Assembly (NCBI RefSeq): GCF_020886055.1
Contig: NZ_AP025184.1
Coordinates: 1,550,001 to 1,614,000, forward strand
Length of the DNA stretch: 64,000 nucleotides
Source: Flavobacterium ammoniigenes
Lineage (GTDB): Bacteria; Bacteroidota; Bacteroidia; Flavobacteriales; Flavobacteriaceae
Direction: 5' to 3'
In this document: piece by piece, positions 50,705-59,276 of the stretch
How positions within the stretch are numbered: the first letter of the stretch is position 1
How the letters are laid out: the number at the start of each line of letters is the position of its first letter
Translations under genes and position numbers: made by a program
The notes under the pieces: generated by a model
What the model was told of the DNA's origin: nothing
The model's input: the letters and a program-made list of their open reading frames with translations, nothing else
The model's database searches: none

Positions 50705-51013
50705 TTAAGCGATTTCGTTTACTAAATCAGCTAATACTTCTTGTTTGTTTGTCTGTGTTTCGTTCACTAATTTACCATTTACGAAAGTAGCAAAAGTAGG
50801 TAGGTTACTTACATTGGCTAATTTTCTTGATTCTGGAGAATTCTCAGCGTCAACTAAAACAAAAGTTAATGCTTCATTTTCTGAAGCCAATTTTTTGAAT
50901 TTAGGTTTCATAATTCTACAGTTTCCACACCAAGAGGCAGAAAATTGAACCACTACTTTTTCGTTTTTGGATACTAAATCCTGTAAAGTGTCTTCGTTTA
51001 ATTCGATTAACAT
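50705..51013 (-). CDS. Thioredoxin-family protein
   Basis: 102 residues with the redox motif Trp-C29-Gly-Asn-C32 (usual CGPC is replaced by CGNC) and the cis-Pro of Leu-Pro-Thr-Phe. It is a cytoplasmic dithiol reductase, likely the electron donor for the nearby Tpx and peroxiredoxin. It is 72 bp after the peroxiredoxin gene with a hairpin between them. Confidence 0.9.
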   Translation of the reverse strand: MLIELNEDTLQDLVSKNEKVVVQFSASWCGNCRIMKPKFKKLASENEALTFVLVDAENSPESRKLANVSNLPTFATFVNGKLVNETQTNKQEVLADLVNEIA

Positions 51014-51031
51014 AGCTTTATTTTTTAATTA

Positions 51032-51074
51032 CAACAGCAATAACAATAGCAAACTGCCATTATTATTGCTGTTG
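51032..51074. terminator. Hairpin between peroxiredoxin and thioredoxin genes
   Basis: Perfect 12-bp stem CAACAGCAATAA / TTATTGCTGTTG. The T-run is on the plus side, so in the direction of the genes it is a weak stop or attenuator that may lower thioredoxin expression relative to peroxiredoxin. Confidence 0.6.
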
Positions 51075-51085
51075 ATTTTTTGTTA

Positions 51086-51724
51086 TTAGTGAGATCCTAA
51101 ATAAGCAGCAGTACTGTTTCTGTCAGCAGTCATCGCGTCTTTACCAGCTTCCCAGTTAGCAGGACAAACTTCACCTTTTTCTTGAACGTGAGTATACGCA
51201 TCTACTAAACGTAAATATTCGTTTACGTTACGACCTAATGGCATATCATTTACACTTTCGTGGAAAATTTTACCAGACTCATCAATTAAGTAAGTAGCTC
51301 TGTAAGTTACATTAGAACCTTCCACTAATACAGTGTCTAATTCTTCATTATATTCAGCACTTTCTACATCAAGAATTCCTAAGATGTTCGATAAGTTTCT
51401 AGTTGTATCTGCTAAAAGTGGGTAAGTAACCCCTTCGATACCACCATTATTTTTTGGTGTGTTCAACCAAGCAAAATGTACTTCGTTAGTATCGCATGAA
51501 GCACCAATTACAATAGTGTTTCTTTTTGCAAATTCTGGTAAAGCAGCTTGGAAAGCGTGCAATTCAGTTGGACAAACGAAAGTAAAATCTTTTGGGTACC
51601 AAAACAATAATACTTTTTTGTTGTTTTTTGTTGCTTCTTCAAAAATGTTGATTTTTAAATTATCTCCCATTTCAGAGATAGCGTCTACCGCGATGTTTGG
51701 GAATTTTTTTCCTACTAATGACAT
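51086..51724 (-). CDS. 2-Cys peroxiredoxin (AhpC/Prx1 family)
   Basis: 212 residues, full length, cytoplasmic. Peroxidatic C51 is in Phe-Thr-Phe-Val-Cys-Pro-Thr-Glu; resolving C187 is in Glu-Val-Cys-Pro-Ala-Asn-Trp. It detoxifies H2O2 and organic peroxides, recycled by thioredoxin. The TAAGTTTG -7 box 34 bp upstream supports its own promoter. The start (MSLVGKKFPN) is as in homologues. Confidence 0.95.
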   Translation of the reverse strand: MSLVGKKFPNIAVDAISEMGDNLKINIFEEATKNNKKVLLFWYPKDFTFVCPTELHAFQAALPEFAKRNTIVIGASCDTNEVHFAWLNTPKNNGGIEGVTYPLLADTTRNLSNILGILDVESAEYNEELDTVLVEGSNVTYRATYLIDESGKIFHESVNDMPLGRNVNEYLRLVDAYTHVQEKGEVCPANWEAGKDAMTADRNSTAAYLGSH

Positions 51725-51757
51725 ATTTGTTGTTTTTAAGTTAAAAATTTATTGGTG

Positions 51758-51765
51758 CAAACTTA
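51758..51765 (-). promoter_or_regulatory. Peroxiredoxin promoter -7 box
   Basis: TAAGTTTG, exact TAnnTTTG on the minus strand, 34 bp before the ATG. Confidence 0.45.
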
Positions 51766-51866
51766 GCTCACAATTAAAGGTAGTGAAATAAGTTTTAATT
51801 ATAAATATTTATTAAGTAATAGTTAATTCTTATTTTATATGGTAAAAATTGAATTAAGTACTTGAT

Positions 51867-53459
51867 TTATAGATTTTTAATATAAACAGGTAATTCTCCC
51901 TTACAAACCAAGATAGTATTTAAATGTTGCGCAGCCACGTCTTGGAAAACTTCAAAATCTTGGTAGGCTAGTACTATTTCTTTGGCTAAAGCCAATTGGG
52001 GTATGACTTGAAGCGCATACGGATTTCCAAAAACATAGAGAATACAATCTTTGGTTGACAATAATTCGCCTAAGTATTCCAGTACTTCGGGTTCAATATC
52101 AAATTGATTCAGCGGTTTTGCTTTGGGTACAAACAAAGAAATCAAAAGGGTATCGTATTGAGATATGCTTTCTTTGCAATCTATCGAACTCTCTGCGACT
52201 ATAGAAAATAGGGGCGCATCAAGTGATCGCATCGTTTTGGTAGCAAAGCCATCATTGTAAATGCTCAATTGTGCCAATGTTTTATTTTGTTTGGCTTCTT
52301 GAATTCTGAATGGAATAGTGTCCGACTTGACTTTTGTCAAGCAACTCTCGGCAATTTTACGATTCAAATTGGCGCTATTGGTAAAGTCTATTGTGTTGTG
52401 TCTTATTGGTGTAACTGGATTCGTTCTATTGAATAGTCCCACTTTTTCTTTGCATTGCATAATTCGGGAATAGCTAGCTTCAATCCTTTCGGCTGTTGCA
52501 TTATTCAATATGTATTGAATTCCTTCCGCTACATTTTCAGCAAAGCATAAAATATCATTTCCAGCATTAAAGGCTTCCCATTCCAATTGTCCTTTGGTTG
52601 TATATAAATCGGAAACACTTTTCATATTCAGGGCATCCGAAATAATCAATCCCTCAAAACCCAATTGGTTCCTTAGTAAATTTTGAATGATGTTCTTTGA
52701 CAATGTCGCCGAGGTGTTTTTTCCATCGTTCAAAGCGGGCACAGCCAGATGACCAATCATAATAGAATCGACCTTATTTTTGATCCCTTGGATAAAGGGA
52801 TACAATTCGTTGGTCATCAATTGGTCTAAGCTTTCATTTAAAATGGGTAGTCCCAAGTGCGAATCGATATTCGTATTTCCGTGACCAGGAAAATGTTTCA
52901 AGCAACCTAAAATTCCTGCGTCTGACATTCCTCTTAAATAAGCATTCGCAAATAGCGCCACCTTTTCTTTGCTTTCGCCAAAAGAACGGTACCCAATGAC
53001 AGGATTATCAGGATTATTATTAATATCAGCCAAAGGTGCTAAGTTGTACAATATACCAGCGGCTTTTAAGTCGGTTCCAATTTGTTTTCCCACTTCATAC
53101 ACCAAATCAACTTCAGATTCAGGTAATGCTCCCAAAGTGATGGCATACGGGTATTGCGGTGTATTTTCAATACGCATGGCCAAACCCCATTCGGCATCAA
53201 TACTCATTAAAAGAGGAGTGGGAGCACATTTTTGATAGCGAACGATCAGTTCTTTTAATTTGGCATAACTATCTTCATAGGTTACCACTTTTTGTTTGCT
53301 TTCGTAATTAGTTGCTGCACTTGCACGACTATGAAAAAAGGTAAGCCCACCAATATTGTAGTTGCGTATTAAAGCTTCTGTAGCTTGAATATTTTCCTCG
53401 GTATCATTAATGAATACAGCAGGAAAGAAAAATTGACCAATTTTTTGCTCTAAAGTCAT
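51867..53459 (-). CDS. GH3 beta-N-acetylhexosaminidase (NagZ-like)
   Basis: 530 residues. GH3 N-terminal domain with Lys-His-Phe-Pro-Gly-His-Gly at 188-194, Asp-Ser-His at 199-201 and nucleophile D275 in Ile-Ser-Asp-Ala-Leu. A C-terminal domain of about 170 residues is longer than in E. coli NagZ. No signal peptide. NagZ removes GlcNAc from anhydro-muropeptides. It closes the muropeptide-recycling operon, 8 bp after the MFS gene. Confidence 0.9.
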   Translation of the reverse strand: MTLEQKIGQFFFPAVFINDTEENIQATEALIRNYNIGGLTFFHSRASAATNYESKQKVVTYEDSYAKLKELIVRYQKCAPTPLLMSIDAEWGLAMRIENTPQYPYAITLGALPESEVDLVYEVGKQIGTDLKAAGILYNLAPLADINNNPDNPVIGYRSFGESKEKVALFANAYLRGMSDAGILGCLKHFPGHGNTNIDSHLGLPILNESLDQLMTNELYPFIQGIKNKVDSIMIGHLAVPALNDGKNTSATLSKNIIQNLLRNQLGFEGLIISDALNMKSVSDLYTTKGQLEWEAFNAGNDILCFAENVAEGIQYILNNATAERIEASYSRIMQCKEKVGLFNRTNPVTPIRHNTIDFTNSANLNRKIAESCLTKVKSDTIPFRIQEAKQNKTLAQLSIYNDGFATKTMRSLDAPLFSIVAESSIDCKESISQYDTLLISLFVPKAKPLNQFDIEPEVLEYLGELLSTKDCILYVFGNPYALQVIPQLALAKEIVLAYQDFEVFQDVAAQHLNTILVCKGELPVYIKNL

Positions 53460-53467
53460 CGTCTTAA

Positions 53468-54739
53468 TTATTCGTTGGTAGCAGTTTTCTTTCCAAAATC
53501 AGCTGGAAAAATTAAAAATCGGGATAAGATTACACCTGGTATTGTGGCACAAAAAACCCAGATAAAGAAATTGCCATACCCTAAGTATTCTTGAATGTAT
53601 CCACTAACCATTCCGGGTAACATCATGCCTAAAGCCATAAATCCAGTAGCTAAAGCATAATGCGATGTTTTTGATTCGCCTTCGGCAACATAAATTAAAT
53701 ACATTAAGAATGCAGCGAAGCCAAAACCATATCCAAATTGCTCTATAATTACAGCCAAATAAATAAACAAAACGTTTTCAGGATGAAAATGAGAAAGTAG
53801 GATAAACCCAATAATGGGAAAGTGCATGATTAAAATCATGGGCAACATCCATTTTCCTAAACCTTGTTTGGAAATTGCAATACCTCCCAGAGTACCTCCA
53901 ATTAGCAAAGCAATTACACCAAAAGTTCCGTATATAATTCCCACATCTTCAGTAGTTAAACCCATTCCACCTAATTCTTTGGTGTCAATTAGAAAAGGAG
54001 TTAGCATTTTCATTAATTGGGATTCGCCCAAACGAAATAAAAGAATAAAAGCTAGGACTAAACCAATTTGTTTCTTTTTGAAAAAGCTGGCAAAAACAGT
54101 GGTAAAATCTTTTTGTTGTTCAATCGTTGAATCGGTAGTTTCATTCTCTGAATTGGGAGTTGATAAAAAATTATACAATGTAATCAATGTCATTAGGAGT
54201 CCGACTATGATCATAGTATATGACCAAGCTTTTGTTTTATCGCCAAATTCTGTTTCTAGATAGCCCCCGATAATTACAATTAAGCCATTTCCGGTTAGCA
54301 TAGAAAGGCGGTAAAAAGTGCTACGAATACCTAAGAAAAAAGATTGTTGGTCTTTGGAAAGCGATAACAAATAAAACCCATCAGTTGCGACATCATTAGA
54401 AGCTGAGGCAAAAGCGGCCACCCAAAAGATAGCCAAACTCAAAAAGAAAAACTGACTCATTGGAATGGAGAATCCTACAATTAAAAAGGCAATAGAAATT
54501 AGTAATTGCATGCTTAAAAACCACTTTCTTTTGGTGCTATGTAAGTCAATAAACGGACTCCATAAGGGTTTAATAACCCATGGTAAATACAATAAACTGG
54601 TATAAATCCCAATGTCTTCATTACTGATACCAAGGTTTTTGTACATAATGACCGATACCGAAATAATGATAGCATACGGAAAACCAGATGCGAAGTTTAA
54701 AATTGGAATCCAATACCAAGGGTTTTTATCAGCTTTCAT
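53468..54739 (-). CDS. MFS transporter, AmpG-like (muropeptide import)
   Basis: 423 residues, 12 predicted helices with the MFS loop motifs. AmpG-type N-terminus (Pro-Trp-Tyr-Trp, then Gly-Phe-Pro-Tyr) and the Ser-Asn-Asp-Val-Ala-Thr-Asp-Gly motif seen in AmpG. Genes for AnmK, NagZ and a hydrolase around it support import of GlcNAc-anhydroMurNAc or peptides. It is 10 bp after the GHL10 hydrolase gene. Confidence 0.8.
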   Translation of the reverse strand: MKADKNPWYWIPILNFASGFPYAIIISVSVIMYKNLGISNEDIGIYTSLLYLPWVIKPLWSPFIDLHSTKRKWFLSMQLLISIAFLIVGFSIPMSQFFFLSLAIFWVAAFASASNDVATDGFYLLSLSKDQQSFFLGIRSTFYRLSMLTGNGLIVIIGGYLETEFGDKTKAWSYTMIIVGLLMTLITLYNFLSTPNSENETTDSTIEQQKDFTTVFASFFKKKQIGLVLAFILLFRLGESQLMKMLTPFLIDTKELGGMGLTTEDVGIIYGTFGVIALLIGGTLGGIAISKQGLGKWMLPMILIMHFPIIGFILLSHFHPENVLFIYLAVIIEQFGYGFGFAAFLMYLIYVAEGESKTSHYALATGFMALGMMLPGMVSGYIQEYLGYGNFFIWVFCATIPGVILSRFLIFPADFGKKTATNE

Positions 54740-54749
54740 GCAATGTTTG

Positions 54750-56297
54750 TTAATTGGTTTTTACAACTAATTTTGGAAGTTGCGTGATGATTTCTTTACT
54801 TTCGTTTCCATAATAATCGATATACGACAAAGCAAAATTTGATTTGTTTTCGATAGCAGTTAATGGAATGCGAATAGACAAACGATTATTGTTTTTTTGA
54901 ACATAAAATTTATCAATAATATGGCTTGGGTCTTCGCTGTCGATTAGTACATTACTTTCCGTTCCATACAGTATCACATAGCGAACAGGGTGGCGTGTCG
55001 ATTGTAATGAAAGCACTAATTCTGTTTTGTTTTTTACAATGCTTGTTACTCTTGGTACATCAAAAACTAATTTCTTGAAATTAGGAACGGCAGCAGGAAT
55101 CGCGTGAAATTTATATTGATTTTCAGCTAATAATTGGGTAACATCTTGGTTTTTATTGAGAAACCATTTAGCGCTAAAAAAAGCATTCCCTTGAACATTA
55201 TTGAAAGAACGGGTGTAATCAATTTGATTCGGAATTTCAGTTGGAGCATCCCATTTTTTATCGGCATCCGATTTGATTTTATAGGTGCTGTTGCCAATAT
55301 ACACGGCGCTGTTTTTAGCGTTTTCAGACCACCATTTTAGTAATTTTGCATATGATGCTTTAGGATGATCTAAACTCCAATACAACTGTGGTAGAATATA
55401 GTCAATCCAGTTGTTTTCCATCCAAACCAATGGGTCAGCAAATAAATCATCATAATTAGTTTGTCCAGCTTGTGTGTCAGAACCTCTTGGATCAACTGAT
55501 TTATTACGCCAAACTCCAAAAGGACTAATACCAAATTGCACCCAAGGTTTGATTTTTTTGATACTTTTCGAAATGTGTTCAATAAAAATGTTGACATTAT
55601 TTCGTCTCCAGTCGGCTAGTTCAAGACCATTTCCATATGTATTGAACGAATCAGTGTCGTTAAATTTTTCTCCCTCAACAGTGTAGGGATAAAAATAATC
55701 ATCAAAATGAATGGCGTCTACATCGTATTTTTGAACTACTTCTTCGACTACTTTTGTCAGGTGGTTTTGTACTTCGGGTAGCGCTGGATCATAATAGTAT
55801 TTTCCAGCATATTTAATCATCCATTCTGGATGTTTGATTAAATCGTGTTTGCGGCTCAAGATTTCAGTGTTCGATCCAGAGGTGGCACGGAAAGGATTCA
55901 ACCAAGCATGAAATTCAAATCCGCGGTTGTGGGCTTCAGTAATCATCCATTCTAAGGTATCAAAATAGGGCGAAGGGGCTTTGCCTTCTTTTCCGGTCAG
56001 GTTGCGAGACCAAGGTGCCAATTCAGAAGGATAAAAAGCATCTCCATTACTACGAATTTGAACTATCACTGCATTGTAATGTAGTTTTTTATAAGATTCT
56101 AATATTTCAATAAAATCGGATTTTTCTTTTTCGACACTATCGGTGTTGTTTTTTGGCCAATCAATATTGGCTACAGTAGCAATCCAAACGGCTCTAAATT
56201 CGTTTTTTGGGTAGGTCAATTTACTTTGAGCAAAGCTGTTGCTAATAGAAAGTAGCAAACATAAAACAGCAAAAGTAAAGGTCTTGTAATGTGTCAT
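54750..56297 (-). CDS. Secreted GHL10-family glycoside hydrolase (DUF187/YngK-like)
   Basis: 515 residues with a signal peptide (cut near residue 23). The GHL10 TIM-barrel shows Phe-Arg-Ala-Val-Trp-Ile-Ala-Thr-Val, Gly-Phe-Glu-Phe-His-Ala-Trp-Leu-Asn-Pro and His-Phe-Asp-Asp-Tyr-Phe-Tyr-Pro, and the C-terminus is beta-rich. The family cleaves peptidoglycan denuded of stem peptides or related glycans. It is part of the recycling operon (75 bp after anmK; 10 bp before the MFS gene). Confidence 0.88.
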   Translation of the reverse strand: MTHYKTFTFAVLCLLLSISNSFAQSKLTYPKNEFRAVWIATVANIDWPKNNTDSVEKEKSDFIEILESYKKLHYNAVIVQIRSNGDAFYPSELAPWSRNLTGKEGKAPSPYFDTLEWMITEAHNRGFEFHAWLNPFRATSGSNTEILSRKHDLIKHPEWMIKYAGKYYYDPALPEVQNHLTKVVEEVVQKYDVDAIHFDDYFYPYTVEGEKFNDTDSFNTYGNGLELADWRRNNVNIFIEHISKSIKKIKPWVQFGISPFGVWRNKSVDPRGSDTQAGQTNYDDLFADPLVWMENNWIDYILPQLYWSLDHPKASYAKLLKWWSENAKNSAVYIGNSTYKIKSDADKKWDAPTEIPNQIDYTRSFNNVQGNAFFSAKWFLNKNQDVTQLLAENQYKFHAIPAAVPNFKKLVFDVPRVTSIVKNKTELVLSLQSTRHPVRYVILYGTESNVLIDSEDPSHIIDKFYVQKNNNRLSIRIPLTAIENKSNFALSYIDYYGNESKEIITQLPKLVVKTN

Positions 56298-56372
56298 TAT
56301 GGGGTGATTCTTTTCAAATACAAAATTAGTCTATTTAGACCAGTTGTTGGTCTTTCAATGGCATAAATTTAT

Positions 56373-57581
56373 TTAATCAGGGAAAGAAATTTTACCCATT
56401 CGAACTGATGGAATTCCTTGTTTGGTTCCAAAATCAGTAGGGCTTCCGGTTATTGTTTCATTGGCCAGAACAGCAAAAAGTATCGCTTCCTTTGCATCGG
56501 CTGAAATCCCAAGATCATTTGTGTTTTTAAATTGACATGCTACAAGTTCATTTAAATGCTCCATCAATAAAGGATTATGTACACCACCACCTGAAACATA
56601 AACGGTACAGTCTTTTGCAGTAGTGTTACTTTGATTGATTGCAAATAGAATCGCTTCAGCTGCAGTTTCGGCACTAAAACGGGTCAGTGTTGCCAAAACA
56701 TCTTCAACAACAAGCTGTTGCGTTTGGCTTTCAATCATTGCTTTTTGGACATAGTCCAAATTAAAAAGTTCAGGGCCAGTAGTTTTTGGGAATGATCCTT
56801 TGAAAAAGGGATTGTTTCTTAGTGCTTGTAGCAAGTTCGAATTGACAGTCCCTTTTCGAGCTATTTCGGCATCTTTATCATAACTCATTTCAGGGAAATG
56901 CAATTGTACAAAGGCATCAATCAATGTATTTCCAGTTCCGGTATCAGTAACAAAAACCTGTTCTGGATTTTTATTTTTGGGTAAATATGTAAAGTTACCA
57001 ATCCCTCCTAAATTCAGCATAATGCGATTTTCAGTTTCACTGCTAAATAGATAATAGTCTCCGTAGACTGCCAAAGGAGCCCCTTCGCCACCTGCAGCAA
57101 CATGTTTTTGTCTGAAGTCAGAAACGGTAATAATTCCGGTACGAACAGCTATATGATCGCCGTCTCCTATTTGCAAAGTGGCATTTGGAAATTGCATTTG
57201 TTGGTGTAAAACTTTAGGAGCATGCATTACTGTTTGCCCGTGCGAAGCAATCAAATCCACCTTTTCGGGAGTGAGGTTCCATTCGTTCAAACAATCTAAA
57301 ACCATATTAGCATGCAGGTTACCAATCCACTCGTTTAACAAAGCAAGATGTTGAAAATCGATTATTTTTTTGGCAAATACTTTTCGAATCTCTGCTTTTG
57401 TAGTATCAGAATATGGAACGGTTTGAAATTCTTTTAATGTAGCTTTTGTATTTTTTCCTGAATCCGATACCTCACACAAAGCCACGTCTAAACCGTCCAA
57501 TGAAGTACCTGACATCAATCCGATAATAGTCCGTGTTGGTTTTTGTGCAATTTTGTAAAGAGATTCAATATTGGAATTCAT
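56373..57581 (-). CDS. anmK: Anhydro-N-acetylmuramic acid kinase (AnmK)
   Basis: 402 residues. ATP-binding Gly-Leu-Met-Ser-Gly-Thr-Ser-Leu-Asp-Gly at 21-30, His-Gly-Gln-Thr-Val, Asn-Leu-Gly-Gly-Ile-Gly-Asn, Asp-Thr-Gly-Thr-Gly-Asn and Ser-Gly-Gly-Gly-Val-His-Asn-Pro. It cleaves and phosphorylates 1,6-anhydroMurNAc to MurNAc-6-P, the step after NagZ. It lies 11 bp after the symporter gene and 75 bp before the GHL10 gene. Confidence 0.95.
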   Translation of the reverse strand: MNSNIESLYKIAQKPTRTIIGLMSGTSLDGLDVALCEVSDSGKNTKATLKEFQTVPYSDTTKAEIRKVFAKKIIDFQHLALLNEWIGNLHANMVLDCLNEWNLTPEKVDLIASHGQTVMHAPKVLHQQMQFPNATLQIGDGDHIAVRTGIITVSDFRQKHVAAGGEGAPLAVYGDYYLFSSETENRIMLNLGGIGNFTYLPKNKNPEQVFVTDTGTGNTLIDAFVQLHFPEMSYDKDAEIARKGTVNSNLLQALRNNPFFKGSFPKTTGPELFNLDYVQKAMIESQTQQLVVEDVLATLTRFSAETAAEAILFAINQSNTTAKDCTVYVSGGGVHNPLLMEHLNELVACQFKNTNDLGISADAKEAILFAVLANETITGSPTDFGTKQGIPSVRMGKISFPD

Positions 57582-57592
57582 GAAGAATGGAT

Positions 57593-59101
57593 TTAAAATT
57601 GGTATTGGTTAGCTACGGTTTTACTAGTCAGTAACAAACCTATAAAAGTGATGAGCGTGTTAACAATAATCAATTCGTTATCAAAAACATATCCACCAAA
57701 AAGGGTTACCGAATTTTCATTGATTATAAAAGTAAGTGCAGGTGATAGTATACAAATTATGGGAACCAATCGATCGTTTACTTTTTTAGATTTCAGGAAC
57801 AATCCAAAAGCATACAATCCTAAAAGCGGCCCATAAGTATAGGATGCTACTCTAAATATCATCCCAACAACAGAACTGTCATTGATGGCATTGAATACTA
57901 AAATGACTATAAACATACCCACTGAAAATGCTAAATGCACTAGATGTCGAGTACGCACTAAATTTGTTTTCTGATTGTTTTCTACCTTATCCATTCCTAA
58001 GAAATCGACGCAAAAAGAAGTGGTTAATGCAGTTAAAGCCGAATCAGTGGTGGCAAAAGTAGCGGCAATCAGTCCTAACAGAAAAACAATAGCAGGAATA
58101 GTGGCCAAATGATGTAATGCGATTTCAGGAAAGAGCAAATCGGTTCGTGGTTTATTGGTCACCAAATCTAAAGGAACTTGGATATTGTTTTTGGCAGCAA
58201 AAATGTAAAGTAAGGCACCAACGCTCAAGAAAAATAGATTGATAATTACAAATATAGTGGTGAAACTGAACATGTTTTTTTGGGCTTCGCCAATGTTTTT
58301 GCAACTTAAATTCTTTTGCATTAAATCTTGGTCTAATCCCACCATGGCAATGGTCACGAACATTCCGCCCAAAATTTGTTTTACAAAATGGAATTTACTC
58401 CCGACAAAATCATCAAAGAATAATATTTTGGAATAGTTACTATTTTTAACTTCTTCGAAAGCACTCATCATGCCTAAATCCAAGCTGCTGCAAATGAAAT
58501 AAATGGTTAAAAATACCGAAGCAACTAAGAAGAAAGTTTGTAAGGTATCTGTAATGATGATGGTTTTCAAACCTCCTTTGTACGTGTAGGAAAAAATCAA
58601 GAGTAGCGAAATTAAAACGGTGGCTGCAAACGGGATGTGGTAAAAATCAAAAACGTAACGTTGTAACACAATTACCACTAAATACAATCGGAAGGCAGAC
58701 GAAATGGTTCGGCTTACTAAAAAGATAGAGGCAGCTGTTCGGTAACTATAGAAACCCATTCTTTGTTCGATATATCCGTAAATTGAAGTAAGGTTCATTC
58801 GATAATACAACGGCAAAAGTAATTTGGCTACTACAATAAATCCGATCGCATTTCCTATGATAAACTGAAAGTACTTGAATTGTTCTCCATTAGGCGATCC
58901 CACTTCGCCAGGAACCGAGATAAAAGTTACTCCCGAAAGTGCCGTACCAATCATTCCAAAAGCCACCAAATACCATTTGGAATTTTTATTGGCAGTAAAA
59001 AACACCTCATTGCCGCTATCTTTTTTACTTACTCTGTACGAGATGTAAAATAGGAGGCTAAAATAAATGAGGATAATTAGTAAAATGATACTTGGACTCA
59101 T
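57593..59101 (-). CDS. Sodium:solute symporter (SSS family)
   Basis: 502 residues from the ATG at 59,101; a longer in-frame start at 59,140 adds a tail not needed. About 13 predicted helices; SSS motifs (Gly-Ser-Pro-Asn-Gly-Glu, Ala-Ala-Thr-Phe-Ala-Thr-Thr-Asp-Ser-Ala-Leu-Thr-Ala) are clear. Substrate unknown; being first in the recycling operon, a sugar or MurNAc-like solute is possible. It starts the leftward operon that runs to 51,867. Confidence 0.9.
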   Translation of the reverse strand: MSPSIILLIILIYFSLLFYISYRVSKKDSGNEVFFTANKNSKWYLVAFGMIGTALSGVTFISVPGEVGSPNGEQFKYFQFIIGNAIGFIVVAKLLLPLYYRMNLTSIYGYIEQRMGFYSYRTAASIFLVSRTISSAFRLYLVVIVLQRYVFDFYHIPFAATVLISLLLIFSYTYKGGLKTIIITDTLQTFFLVASVFLTIYFICSSLDLGMMSAFEEVKNSNYSKILFFDDFVGSKFHFVKQILGGMFVTIAMVGLDQDLMQKNLSCKNIGEAQKNMFSFTTIFVIINLFFLSVGALLYIFAAKNNIQVPLDLVTNKPRTDLLFPEIALHHLATIPAIVFLLGLIAATFATTDSALTALTTSFCVDFLGMDKVENNQKTNLVRTRHLVHLAFSVGMFIVILVFNAINDSSVVGMIFRVASYTYGPLLGLYAFGLFLKSKKVNDRLVPIICILSPALTFIINENSVTLFGGYVFDNELIIVNTLITFIGLLLTSKTVANQYQF

Positions 59102-59227
59102 AGTTTCTGAATTCGGATATGGAATTGTAATGATAGACAAATATGCTAAATTATTTCTGTATTCGGAATAGGATTCGATTACTTTTATTTGCTTTCTTTC
59201 ATTCTTTCAATTCTCTTCAATTTCAAT

Positions 59228-59235
59228 TATATTTG
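59228..59235 (+). promoter_or_regulatory. -7 box of FAD/Fe-S oxidase gene
   Basis: TATATTTG, exact TAnnTTTG. A transcript from it would start near 59,241, leaving three bases before the ATG at 59,244 and about 36 before the one at 59,277; the second is more plausible and was used for the CDS. Confidence 0.45.
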
Positions 59236-59276
59236 TCAACCAAATGCTGAATAATCAGTTTTTAGATTCGAATACA

